Source of the DNA: Rhodocyclaceae bacterium
GTDB taxonomy: Bacteria > Pseudomonadota > Gammaproteobacteria > Burkholderiales > Rhodocyclaceae
Length of the DNA stretch: 64,000 nucleotides
Assembly (NCBI GenBank): GCA_020445765.1
Contig: JAGRFY010000028.1
Coordinates: 1 to 64,000, forward strand
Reading direction: 5' to 3'
Notes under the pieces: generated by a model
The model's input: the letters and a program-made list of their open reading frames with translations, nothing else
What the model was told of the DNA's origin: nothing
The model's database searches: none
Position numbers and translations under genes: made by a program
Part shown: piece after piece, positions 7,629 through 15,334 of the stretch
How positions within the stretch are numbered: the stretch's first letter is position 1
How the letters are laid out: each line of letters starts with the position of its first letter

Positions 7629-7662
7629 GGCGGTTATAACCACCACTGTCGGCAGAACCACC
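7629..7662. promoter_or_regulatory. Paired upstream activator sites for yfdX copy 2
   Basis: Site 1 (7629-7644) is GGCGGTTATAACCACC, a 16-bp palindrome with one mismatch, centred about 98 bp upstream of the predicted start. Site 2 (7651-7662, GGCAGAACCACC) lies 22 bp further out. The arrangement copies that of yfdX copy 1. The SH3-like gene at 7741 is divergent, but I see no -24/-12 element on its side. Confidence 0.65.
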
Positions 7663-7740
7663 GGTGCCATGTCGCGCGGCCGCCGCATGTTCCGGGGAGC
7701 AGCAACGCCGCGGGAGCGGCCATCGACGAAGGGAGTCGCC

Positions 7741-8397
7741 ATGCGTGTCGCAATCCGTGCCCTGTTGCTTGCCGGCTGCTGGCCGGGGATCGTGCTCGCG
7801 CAGGACGTGCCGCCCGGGCCCGAGCAGGGTGGACCGCTCAACTGGACCGTGAGCGGCAATGTCGGCGCCGTCGACGTCCGCCGGCAGGCGGCAGCGGATG
7901 CGCCGGTCGTAGGAAGGTTCGCGCCGGGCACGTTGCTGGACAACCTCGGATGCCTGCGGCATGAGGGCCATGTCTGGTGCGATGTCCAGCGCTTCGGGGG
8001 CGGGCTGCGCGGCTTCGTTTCGGCAAGGTATCTGGCGCCGGTGCGCTCGTCGCAGGGCGAGGTCATCGTCGGGCCCGACGATTCGGCGCTGCGGGCCGGT
8101 CTCGGCGAATTCGACGCCACCGGCGAGATCCAGTGCGCGTACGGAGGTGGGCAAGCGCTGCGCAAATGCCGGTTCGGCGTCGCGCGGGGCGCCGGCGGCT
8201 ACGCCACGATCGTGGTCGATCTGCCGAACGGTCGGCGCAGATCCATCTTCTTTCGCCTCGGCGTGGCGATGGGGGCCGATACCAGTCAGGCCGACGGCTA
8301 TCCCGAATTCCACGCCAGCCGGGTCGGCGACCACCATGCGATCGGCATCGGCGACGAACGCTACGAGGTTCCGGCTGCGCTGATCGCCGGCGATTGA
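7741..8397 (+). CDS. Secreted bacterial SH3-like domain protein
   Basis: The product has 218 residues with a clear Sec signal ending at VLAQ (about residue 20). Residues ~33-95 form a bacterial SH3-like domain: VDVRRQAAADAPVVGRFAPGTLL is followed by CLRHEGHVWCDVQ and the GFVSARYL end. These domains often bind cell-wall peptide. The C-terminal half (about 100-218) has a GEIQCAYGGG...CRFGVARG segment with two cysteines found in similar uncharacterised proteins. GAAGGGAG precedes the ATG. It is divergent from yfdX copy 2 and faces the response-regulator gene tail to tail. The function is unknown. Confidence 0.75.
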   Translation: MRVAIRALLLAGCWPGIVLAQDVPPGPEQGGPLNWTVSGNVGAVDVRRQAAADAPVVGRFAPGTLLDNLGCLRHEGHVWCDVQRFGGGLRGFVSARYLAPVRSSQGEVIVGPDDSALRAGLGEFDATGEIQCAYGGGQALRKCRFGVARGAGGYATIVVDLPNGRRRSIFFRLGVAMGADTSQADGYPEFHASRVGDHHAIGIGDERYEVPAALIAGD

Positions 8398-8436
8398 ACC
8401 GGCCTTGTCCGAGTCCAGCCGACGCGGCTGGGCCGT

Positions 8437-9831
8437 TCAGCTTCGACTGTCGCTGCCGAGGCCGTATTTCTGAATGCGGTAGCGCAGTGTCTCGCGCGTC
8501 GTGCCGAGGGCGCGCGCCGTGGCCATCACGTTGAAATCGTTGCGCTGGAGGGCGGTCTGGATGATGAAGCGGTCCATTTCGTCGAGCGCCATCGACCCGT
8601 CCAGCGGCAACCGAATCCAGTCGCCGCAGCCTTGCGCGCCGTCGTCGCCGGCGCCGGCCGGGCGCGGCAGGCCAAGCCATTCGGCCGGCAACTCGGCGCT
8701 GGCCGACAGCAGCACGCTGCGCTCGATCACGTTGCGCAATTCACGCACGTTGCCGGGCCAGTCGTAGCCGGCGAGGGCGGACCACACGGCGTCCGGCACG
8801 TGCGTCACGTGCTTGCCGGCCTGCGTGTTGAATTCGCGCACCATCGACTCGACCAGGGCCGGGATGTCCTCCTTGCGTTCGCGCAGGCTGGGCAGCCGTA
8901 CCTCGAACACCGAAATGCGGTGGTAGAGATCGCTGCGAAAGCTGCCTTCAGCGGCCGCGCGGCGCAGGTCGCGGTTCGACGCCGCGACCAGCCGCACGTC
9001 GACCTCGATCTCTTGCTCGCCGCCGACGCGGCGGAAGCGTTGGTCCTCGAGCGCTTTCAGCAACTTGGCCTGCAGGCCCGGATCGAGTTCGCCGATCTCG
9101 TCGAGGAACAACGTACCGCCGTCGGCCTGTTCCAGCAGCCCCCGGTGACGGCCCTTGGCGCCGGTGAAGGCTCCCGGTTCGTGGCCGAAAAGTTGCGATT
9201 CGAGCAGATCCTTCGGGAATGCCGCGCAATTGACGTCGACGAAGGGACCGTCGCTGCGCTCGCCCGAGTAGTGCAGGATCTTCGCGGTGAGGCCCTTGCC
9301 GGTGCCGGTCTCTCCCGACAGCAGCACGCTCGAGATCGGCACCCCGGTGAGCTGGGCCAGCATCGTGCGCACGCGGGCGGCTGCCGGGCTCGGGCCGACG
9401 AAGGCCTCCGGCGAAAAACGTCGCGCCTCGTGTTCGGTGCTGTCGGCGATGCGCTGGCGGGCGCGGGCGCCGCGGGTGGCGGCGGCGATCGTGAGGTCGA
9501 GCTTGTGGGTGTCGAGGGGCTTGGCGAGGAAGTCCAGCGCGCCGAGTTCGGCGGCGCGCTCGATGTCGCGGCGGGTGCCGTAGCCGGACAGAAAGATCCA
9601 CTCGCCGTGGCCGCCTGCAGCGCGCACCTCCTCGAGAAAGTCGAGGCCATTGCCGTCCGGCAGGTTCATGTCGGACAGCACGATGGTCGGCGACATGCCG
9701 AGTTCGACGATCAGGTGCCGGGCGTCGGCGATCGTCTCGGACACCGTCACCTGCCAGCCGCCGCGCTCGAAGCGCCGCTTCAGCTCCGAGCCCAGTAGCC
9801 GCTCGTCCTCGATGATGCTCATCGTACGCAT
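8437..9831 (-). CDS. Sigma-54-dependent response regulator (NtrC family)
   Basis: The product has 464 residues. The receiver domain (about 1-120) has the acidic pair E8-D9, phospho-acceptor Asp54 and Lys104. The AAA+ domain (about 150-385) has Walker A GETGTGKG, an intact GAFTGA loop for sigma-54 contact, Walker B TLFLDEIGE and the arginine-finger region. A Fis-type HTH (MATARALGTTRETLRYRI) ends the protein. It therefore opens sigma-54 promoters on phosphorylation. The start lies 5 bases after the kinase stop, so the pair is one operon. It is the natural candidate for binding the paired palindromes at 3616, 6626, 7629 and 11422. It is not obviously PrsR or NtrC itself. Confidence 0.92.
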   Translation of the reverse strand: MRTMSIIEDERLLGSELKRRFERGGWQVTVSETIADARHLIVELGMSPTIVLSDMNLPDGNGLDFLEEVRAAGGHGEWIFLSGYGTRRDIERAAELGALDFLAKPLDTHKLDLTIAAATRGARARQRIADSTEHEARRFSPEAFVGPSPAAARVRTMLAQLTGVPISSVLLSGETGTGKGLTAKILHYSGERSDGPFVDVNCAAFPKDLLESQLFGHEPGAFTGAKGRHRGLLEQADGGTLFLDEIGELDPGLQAKLLKALEDQRFRRVGGEQEIEVDVRLVAASNRDLRRAAAEGSFRSDLYHRISVFEVRLPSLRERKEDIPALVESMVREFNTQAGKHVTHVPDAVWSALAGYDWPGNVRELRNVIERSVLLSASAELPAEWLGLPRPAGAGDDGAQGCGDWIRLPLDGSMALDEMDRFIIQTALQRNDFNVMATARALGTTRETLRYRIQKYGLGSDSRS

Positions 9832-9836
9832 GATGT

Positions 9837-11294
9837 TCAGTCTCCGCAGGGCAGCGTGACGACGGTCCTGGCGCCGCCATCGCGACTGCGTCCGAGATGG
9901 ATCTCGCCGCCCGCCGATCGCACCAGCCGCTGGATGATCGACATGCCGAGTCCGGTGCCGTCGGCCTTGCTCGTCTGGAACGGACGGATGCCGCGACTGA
10001 GCAAGGCTTCCGGATAGCCGGGGCCGTTGTCGGCGACTGTCAGCGTGAGCTGGTCGCCGGCGCGCTCGATGTCGATGCTGATGACGCCGGGGGCGTCGCC
10101 GATCGCTTCCGAGGCATTGCGCAGGAGGTTGATCAGCACCTGTCGCAGGGTGTCGCGCGGCAGCATGCAGGTGGTGTCGTCGACGCGGGCGCGGATCTCG
10201 ATCGGGTCCGGCACCTGGTAGCGGAGCAGGCGCACGATGTCGTCGACCAGCTGGCGGGTGTCGACCTGCACCGGCGTTTCGAGATGGGCGCGACCCTGCT
10301 CGAGCATGCGGTTGAGCAGGCCGGTGACCCGTTCCATCTCGTCGGCGATCAGGCGCACGCGATCCTGTTCGTCGCCGGGCGGCAGCTCTTCTTCCATGTT
10401 GTGCAGTGCAGCCGAGATGCCCGAGATCGGATTGCGCAGTTCGTGCGCAAGGCGCGCCGCGAACTCGCCGACCGCGGCCAGGCGTGCGCCGTTCTCCAGT
10501 TCGGCCTGCTGGCGCAACAGCGTCTCGGAGGCGGCACGCACCTGCGATTCGAGCGCGCTGGCGTGGGCCTCCGCCTCGCTGCTGGCGGCCCGCAGGCGGG
10601 CGGCCATGTCGTTGTAGCGCTTATAGACATCGGCCAGCGGATCGTCCGATGGCACTGGCGCGACGGCAGAAAAGTCGAGATTGCCGACGTTTTCGAGCAG
10701 GCGCGACAGGCGATCGATCGAGCGGAATCCGCGACGCTGCACGCCGATCATCAGTCCGAGGGCGAGCAGGGGCGTCAGCACCATGGCGCTGATCGCGACT
10801 GCCGTCTCGACGTCGGCCGCGCGCCGGCTCGCAACCACCACCTCGTGCTGCAGGCGGTTCTCCTGGTCGAGGGTGCGCCGGATGATCGCCAGCGCGGCGA
10901 GCAGGCCGGTCTTGGCGTCGACCCGCGAATCGTCGAGGAAGCTCTTCGCCTGTCGCAGGTTGGCCGGCGTCTGCGGATGAAGCTGGGCGCCGCGGCGCAC
11001 CAGCGCATCGAGCGCGGCGCTGATGCGATCGACCTGGGCCGGATCGGGGTCGGTCGCGGAGCGGAAGTGATGGATCAACAGTTCCTGGATGTCGATGTTC
11101 ACCTGCTGCAGGTCCCGCAGGTGCGACATGTGGCGTTCGAGCGGGTCGAGTCGCTGCGACGACTGGGCGGCGGTGTAGGCGAGGAAGCCGAGCGACAACA
11201 CGACGGCGCCGACCGCCAGGAACACCGCGAAGCGCGATGGCTGCAGCAGGGTCTTCTGGATTGCGCCGGCGCGTGGCTGGGCGGCAGTACTCAT
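9837..11294 (-). CDS. Membrane sensor histidine kinase, partner of the NtrC-type regulator
   Basis: The product has 485 residues. A transmembrane helix (about 24-45) is followed by a periplasmic helical sensor region (about 46-180), a second transmembrane helix near IAVSAISAMVLTPLLALGL, a HAMP-like linker and a coiled coil. The transmitter has the H-box HELRNPISG, N-box NLLRNASEA, G1 DNGPGYP and G2 GTGLGMSI, all intact. The sensor region resembles four-helix-bundle domains; the signal is unknown. The start at 11294 has GGAGAGGAC just upstream and fits the sigma-54 promoter at 11345-11359. The longer upstream frame is excluded by that promoter. Confidence 0.9.
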   Translation of the reverse strand: MSTAAQPRAGAIQKTLLQPSRFAVFLAVGAVVLSLGFLAYTAAQSSQRLDPLERHMSHLRDLQQVNIDIQELLIHHFRSATDPDPAQVDRISAALDALVRRGAQLHPQTPANLRQAKSFLDDSRVDAKTGLLAALAIIRRTLDQENRLQHEVVVASRRAADVETAVAISAMVLTPLLALGLMIGVQRRGFRSIDRLSRLLENVGNLDFSAVAPVPSDDPLADVYKRYNDMAARLRAASSEAEAHASALESQVRAASETLLRQQAELENGARLAAVGEFAARLAHELRNPISGISAALHNMEEELPPGDEQDRVRLIADEMERVTGLLNRMLEQGRAHLETPVQVDTRQLVDDIVRLLRYQVPDPIEIRARVDDTTCMLPRDTLRQVLINLLRNASEAIGDAPGVISIDIERAGDQLTLTVADNGPGYPEALLSRGIRPFQTSKADGTGLGMSIIQRLVRSAGGEIHLGRSRDGGARTVVTLPCGD

Positions 11295-11344
11295 GTCCTC
11301 TCCATCGTTGCCCGCCTCGACCGAGGCTGTCCGATAAGGCGTTC

Positions 11345-11359
11345 GCAACGCCTGTGCCA
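11345..11359 (-). promoter_or_regulatory. Sigma-54 promoter of the kinase-regulator operon
   Basis: On the minus strand this is a perfect consensus: TGGCAC-AGGCG-TTGC. The predicted start near 11333 gives a leader of about 39 nt to the kinase start codon. A sigma-54 regulator whose own operon uses sigma-54 implies positive feedback. Confidence 0.82.
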
Positions 11360-11421
11360 AGCCGCGTCGCCCGCGATTACCGCAGATACGGGCAGGCTGG
11401 CCGTGATCGGTTGGTTGGTCT

Positions 11422-11457
11422 GGTGGATTTGAACCGCTTGCGTGGTTGATATCAACC
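11422..11457. promoter_or_regulatory. Shared activator sites between two divergent sigma-54 promoters
   Basis: The perfect palindrome GGTTGATATCAACC (11444-11457) and the related GGTGGATTTGAACC (11422-11435) lie 22 bp apart. From the rightward start (about 11545) their centres are near -95 and -117. From the leftward start (about 11333) they are near -117 and -96. The pair is thus almost equidistant from both promoters and could serve both. Confidence 0.68.
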
Positions 11458-11519
11458 GTCTGCGACGCCTTCTCGTCCAGATTCCAGAAAAATGGATGAG
11501 TTTTCAAAGAGGTGACATC

Positions 11520-11534
11520 TGGCACGTGGATTGC
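11520..11534 (+). promoter_or_regulatory. Sigma-54 promoter of the DUF1269 gene
   Basis: The sequence TGGCAC-GTGGA-TTGC is a perfect match to the -24/-12 consensus. The predicted start near 11545 gives a leader of about 43 nt to the ATG at 11588. Confidence 0.85.
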
Positions 11535-11587
11535 GCGCGTATCCGTTGAAGCTGTACCGAATCCGAACCGACCGCCAGGAGGACACC

Positions 11588-12082
11588 ATGTACGAACTGC
11601 TCGTGATTCCCTACGACGATGTTTCCGAAGCCGAAGCCGCCCGCGAACAGGTGGTGACACTCGCCAGCCGCTATCTCGTCTATGTGGCCGATGCCGTGGT
11701 CGCGACCGGCGACGGCCGGCATCACATTCGTCTTCAGCATCTCGTCGACCAATGGCCGCCGGAGCCTTCCGACCGCCCGGTCTGGGGCACGCTGGCCGGG
11801 CTGTTTCAGCGACACGAACTGGTCGCCGCATCGGCCCGTTCCGGCTTCGGCAGCCTCGAGACCTTCGGACTGGACGACGCGTTCATGGAACAGATGGCGA
11901 CCCTGCTCGAATCCCACGCCGCGGCCTTGTGCGTCCTGGCCCGGAAGACGAATTCCGAGCACGTCATCGAGCGTCTCGGCCGCCGCTGCGAGGACGTGCT
12001 GCGCACCGGGCTTCAGCGGCCGGTGGCGAACGAATCCAAGGGCCCGCGTGGCGTCGGACTCGAGAACCGGGCGCTGGCTTGA
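11588..12082 (+). CDS. DUF1269 family protein lacking the glycine-rich segment
   Basis: The product has 164 residues. The N-terminal half shows the DUF1269 pattern: a short strand, then a Glu/Ala-rich helix and VYVADAVVATGDGRHHIRLQ. The C-terminal half shows LDDAFMEQMATLLESHAAALCVLARK and a final VLRTGL strand. The Gly-rich hydrophobic stretch that usually sits between the halves is missing, and only WGTLAGLF remains, so this copy is probably soluble. CCAGGAGG precedes the ATG. It is divergent from the kinase gene with its own perfect sigma-54 promoter. The function of the family is unknown. Confidence 0.78.
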   Translation: MYELLVIPYDDVSEAEAAREQVVTLASRYLVYVADAVVATGDGRHHIRLQHLVDQWPPEPSDRPVWGTLAGLFQRHELVAASARSGFGSLETFGLDDAFMEQMATLLESHAAALCVLARKTNSEHVIERLGRRCEDVLRTGLQRPVANESKGPRGVGLENRALA

Positions 12083-12128
12083 GGGCAGTGGTGGCTCGGT
12101 GGCGGGTGGCGCGACCGTCACGCCGCGA

Positions 12129-12809
12129 TCAGAACTCCGGCTGGGCGCCCTCGTAGGCGTATCGGGCCGATACCGAGCCGAAGGCCCTCGCCAACTGCGC
12201 CTCGAAGGCTGGAAGCGCCGACAGGTCGTAGCGAAGCAGACGGGCGGTCGATACGTCGAACGGGGGCGCCTCGGTGCCCTGGGCGAGCATGATGACCTCC
12301 TTGCCCAGCGCATGGGCCAGCCCCAGCTCGTAGAAGACGTTCGGGTTGCTGCCGGTGATGTCGGCGACGACGACGTCAGCGCGCCGAATGCCCTGCCAGA
12401 TCTGATCGATGATATGGCCGGGCGTGGCCAGATCGATCGACACCTCGGCGTGAAAGCCGCAGCCGCCGGCAGTCGCGACGACGAGTTCGCTGACCTGCCG
12501 GAACCAGGAAGGGCCATAAGGCATGGCAACGAAGGCCGGCCGAGGTTCGCCGGATCGGCGCGGCGGCTGGCTCAGCGGATAGCCGAACACGAAATCCGGC
12601 CGCGGGATGCCGGCCATCTGGTTCTCCGTGGCCTTGATGAAGCGGATCAACGGCGCTTCGAGACGCATGCGGTTGCCCGCGGCGGCGGCCAGGCCATCGA
12701 GGTCCGGGCGTGTATCCGGGCCGCACCAGAGGCGTCCCATCAGCTCGCCGGCATCCATCTCGCCGTTCTGATAGAGCGCGTGGATGGCATTGACGGTGTC
12801 CCTGTCCAT
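12129..12809 (-). CDS. Nucleoside 2-deoxyribosyltransferase/TIR-like protein
   Basis: The product has 226 residues. Residues ~100-200 form a Rossmann-like domain with AFVAMPYG, RADVVVADITGSNPNVFYELGLAHALGK. This is the pattern of the deoxyribosyltransferase/TIR-like superfamily, in which the Glu of the FYELG motif is catalytic. An N-terminal helical region (about 1-95) resembles nothing I can name. Such proteins cleave N-glycosidic bonds of nucleosides or NAD+, and some act in phage defence; which applies here is not shown. GGGGAG precedes the MDRDTV start. It converges with the DUF1269 gene and stands alone. Confidence 0.7.
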   Translation of the reverse strand: MDRDTVNAIHALYQNGEMDAGELMGRLWCGPDTRPDLDGLAAAAGNRMRLEAPLIRFIKATENQMAGIPRPDFVFGYPLSQPPRRSGEPRPAFVAMPYGPSWFRQVSELVVATAGGCGFHAEVSIDLATPGHIIDQIWQGIRRADVVVADITGSNPNVFYELGLAHALGKEVIMLAQGTEAPPFDVSTARLLRYDLSALPAFEAQLARAFGSVSARYAYEGAQPEF

Positions 12810-13007
12810 TGACGAATCTCCCCTTCGCGATTGGCATGCACGGTCGTGAGTCCGCCTACTGCAAGGCCGGGTGGCCACCGGCCGTATGCAAGCCTTCAAC
12901 CCAAGCGTAGCAAAGGGTATGAACCGCGCCAGCGACCGATCATGCGGCCGTCTTGCGCCATCCCGGACCTCGAAGCTGCAAAGCGGGGCCCGGCGCAGCG
13001 ACCACGA

Positions 13008-13628
13008 TCACGGCAGTGGGTCGCGACGTTCGCCCATGCCGGCATCGGGCGCGCCGACGATCGCACTGAATTCCTTGAGGATCTCCGGGTCGCGGCGTCT
13101 GCCGGCCTCGCTGTCGAGGATTTCCATGATTTCGTCGTGTCCGCGCCGGTTGTGGTACGGGCGGGCTTCGTCCATCGCGTCGTAGGCGTCGACGATGCTG
13201 ACGATCCTGGCGCCCAGCGGAATCGCGTCGCCGCGCAACCCTTCGGGGTAGCCCGAGCCGTCCACGTGTTCATGGTGGTGACGGACGATCTCGGCGAGTT
13301 CCGCGGCACCGTCGAAGCCGCCGGCCAGCAGGATCTCCGCGCCCATCGCCGGATGGGTGCGGATGGCCTCCCAGTCTTCGGCGGTGAGCCGCGACCGCTT
13401 CCCGAGGATGCTGTCCGGGATGCCGATCTTGCCGATGTCGTGGACGCCGGCCGCGATGCGCAGGAGCGCCAGGTCGCGAGCCGTTATGCCGCAGCGCGCG
13501 CCGAGAGCCACCGCCCGTTGTGCGACCCGCGTCGAGTGCAATTGGGTCTGCTGGTCGCGGTAGCCGAGGGCGATCGAAAGTGCGCCGGTGTGGCGCTGCA
13601 GGTACTGGAAATAGGTTTCGTCGACCAT
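13008..13628 (-). CDS. Stand-alone HD-GYP domain protein
   Basis: The product has 206 residues, essentially a bare HD-GYP domain. The metal-binding HDIGK with following GIP, the paired histidines and HVDGSGYP, and the IVSIVDAYDAM helix are all present. It is therefore likely an active c-di-GMP phosphodiesterase. No receiver or sensor domain precedes it. The start MVDETYF is the first in-frame ATG giving a normal domain start. It is divergent from a GGDEF gene, and the 302-base gap between them holds an 11-G run and an FNR-type box. The pair could set local c-di-GMP in opposite directions, which is inference. Confidence 0.85.
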   Translation of the reverse strand: MVDETYFQYLQRHTGALSIALGYRDQQTQLHSTRVAQRAVALGARCGITARDLALLRIAAGVHDIGKIGIPDSILGKRSRLTAEDWEAIRTHPAMGAEILLAGGFDGAAELAEIVRHHHEHVDGSGYPEGLRGDAIPLGARIVSIVDAYDAMDEARPYHNRRGHDEIMEILDSEAGRRRDPEILKEFSAIVGAPDAGMGERRDPLP

Positions 13629-13705
13629 GTGGAGTGCTTTGCGTCTCAGGCCTCGCCGCTGCGGCGTCCGGTGCGCGCATTGCGGTTGGCCACGTCGGTG
13701 TCGTC

Positions 13706-13716
13706 GGGGGGGGGGG
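13706..13716. repeat. Run of eleven G residues
   Basis: This homopolymer lies 78 bases upstream of the HD-GYP start codon and about 63 bases from the FNR-type box. Runs this long are prone to slippage and can change promoter spacing. It could also be a sequencing-length uncertainty. Confidence 0.9.
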
Positions 13717-13778
13717 CGATCGCGGCGCCCGACCAGTCTAACGGCAGTGTGACTGGGCAAGTTTATATTCGATGCTTG

Positions 13779-13792
13779 TTGATCCACGTCAA
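13779..13792. promoter_or_regulatory. FNR/Anr-type binding site
   Basis: TTGATCCACGTCAA matches the FNR-family palindrome TTGAT-N4-ATCAA with one mismatch. It lies between the divergent HD-GYP and GGDEF genes, so oxygen or nitrogen-oxide control of one or both is plausible. No transcription start could be placed. Confidence 0.55.
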
Positions 13793-13930
13793 CAGTAGCG
13801 GCCGACGCATGTGTTGCAATGCAACATCTGTAATCCCGCCCGGGCGACATCCCGCATGGCCGACCCGACGGCCGATGGATCGATTCCATGCGGCCCGGCG
13901 ACAGGCGCGCCATTGGTCGGCGCGGAGAAT

Positions 13931-15190
13931 ATGCGAGTGAAACCTGCCATCCGGTCATTGCCCGAAGATCCCCGCATCGCCGCCTATCGCGACGCCGTTC
14001 GCGCGATGCGCGAAGGGCGCTTCGCGCTCGACTTCGATACCGGTTGCGGCGACCTCATCGGCGAACTCGGCGAAGAGCTGAAGGCACTGGCCGACCATCT
14101 CGACTGGCACCTGTCGCATGCCGGCAAGCTGCACGAAATCACCGACAATGTCGTCGGCGGGCTGCTGCTCGACGACGTGCTGGATCGCATCTTCGATTCC
14201 TTCCAGACCGTGATCCCATACGACCGGATCGGATTGGCCCTGTTGTCGGAGGACGGTCGGTCGGCGCGCTCGTGCTGGGCCCGCGCCAATTTCGAGCCGA
14301 TACGGCTCGGCAGCGGATTCTCGGCCCGGCTCGAGGGGAGCAGCCTCGGCGACATCATCGCCACCGGCCAGCCCAGGATCATCAACGATCTGGAAGCCTA
14401 TCTCGCCAGTCATCCGCAATCCCATTCGACCCGGCTGATCGTCTCCGAGGGCATCCGGTCGAGTCTGACCTGCCCGCTGGTGAGCCAGGACAAGCCGATC
14501 GGGTTCCTGTTCTTCTCCAGTCTCGAACGCAATGCCTACGAGGTCGTCCACCAGGGCATCTTCCTGCGCATCGCGGCCCAGATGTCGGCGCTGATCGAGA
14601 AGGGGCGCCTGTACAAGCAGATTGTCGAGCTGAACCAGCGACTGACCGTCGAACAGGCCGAGCTGCAGCAACTGGCGACGCGCGACGCCCTGACCGGTGT
14701 GCTCAACCGCCGCGGCATCCTCGACCAGCTAGCTTCCCAGTTCTCGCGCGCGTGCCGGGGCAGGGGCCAGATGGCGCTGATCCTGATCGACGTCGATCAC
14801 TTCAAGTCGGTCAACGATCGCTTCGGACATGCCGTCGGCGATGCGGTGCTGAAGGAGATTGCCCGCCGCATCGACCGGGACCTTCGCCAGTACAACCATC
14901 TCGGCCGGCTGGGTGGCGAGGAATTTCTGGTGGTGCTGAGCGACGACGACAGCGCACATGGTCCGGCGATCGCCGAACGGCTGCGCCATCTGGTGGCCGC
15001 CACGCCGATTTCGTTTGAAGGCGAGGAGATTCCGGTGACCTTCAGCGCCGGCGTCGTGCAGGCGATCGATCCGGCCATGGCCGGCACTATCGAGATGCTG
15101 ATCGCGGTCGCCGACCAGGCCCTCTACGAGGCCAAGCATTCAGGCCGCAACCGGATCGCGCAGCGCGTCATCGTGGCGCCCTCCGAGTGA
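13931..15190 (+). CDS. GAF-GGDEF diguanylate cyclase
   Basis: The product has 419 residues. An N-terminal helical region is followed by a GAF domain (about 95-245) and a GGDEF domain (about 260-415). The active-site motif is LGGEEF, with DVDHFKSVND and the ALYEAKHSGRN end intact, so it should make c-di-GMP from two GTP. No transmembrane segment is seen, so sensing is cytoplasmic. The ATG at 13931 has GGAG six bases upstream; an in-frame ATG at 13811 lacks one and would add a non-domain segment. It is divergent from the HD-GYP gene. Confidence 0.88.
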   Translation: MRVKPAIRSLPEDPRIAAYRDAVRAMREGRFALDFDTGCGDLIGELGEELKALADHLDWHLSHAGKLHEITDNVVGGLLLDDVLDRIFDSFQTVIPYDRIGLALLSEDGRSARSCWARANFEPIRLGSGFSARLEGSSLGDIIATGQPRIINDLEAYLASHPQSHSTRLIVSEGIRSSLTCPLVSQDKPIGFLFFSSLERNAYEVVHQGIFLRIAAQMSALIEKGRLYKQIVELNQRLTVEQAELQQLATRDALTGVLNRRGILDQLASQFSRACRGRGQMALILIDVDHFKSVNDRFGHAVGDAVLKEIARRIDRDLRQYNHLGRLGGEEFLVVLSDDDSAHGPAIAERLRHLVAATPISFEGEEIPVTFSAGVVQAIDPAMAGTIEMLIAVADQALYEAKHSGRNRIAQRVIVAPSE

Positions 15191-15334
15191 CCGACCGGCG
15201 GCGCGCAACGCCGCTCCGGACGGCGTCGCGCTGTCGGAGGCCGGTGCTTCGTGGCGGCCACTGAGCCTGCCTGCGCGAACTCCGGCGACGATCGTCGCGC
15301 CCGCCGGAATTGCGTCGTGCCCGCGCCGCGCCGG

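Noticed and set aside
8437-9831. Assignment of the response regulator as PrsR of the PEP-CTERM system
   Set aside because: Its AAA+ and receiver motifs do not look like PrsR, the kinase differs from PrsK in size and layout, and the candidate sites lie at other genes.
12867-12881. Palindrome CCGGGTGGCCACCGG near the deoxyribosyltransferase-like gene
   Set aside because: It has GGTGG/CCACC arms but no central spacer, no second site and no -24/-12 promoter, so it was not added to the regulon.
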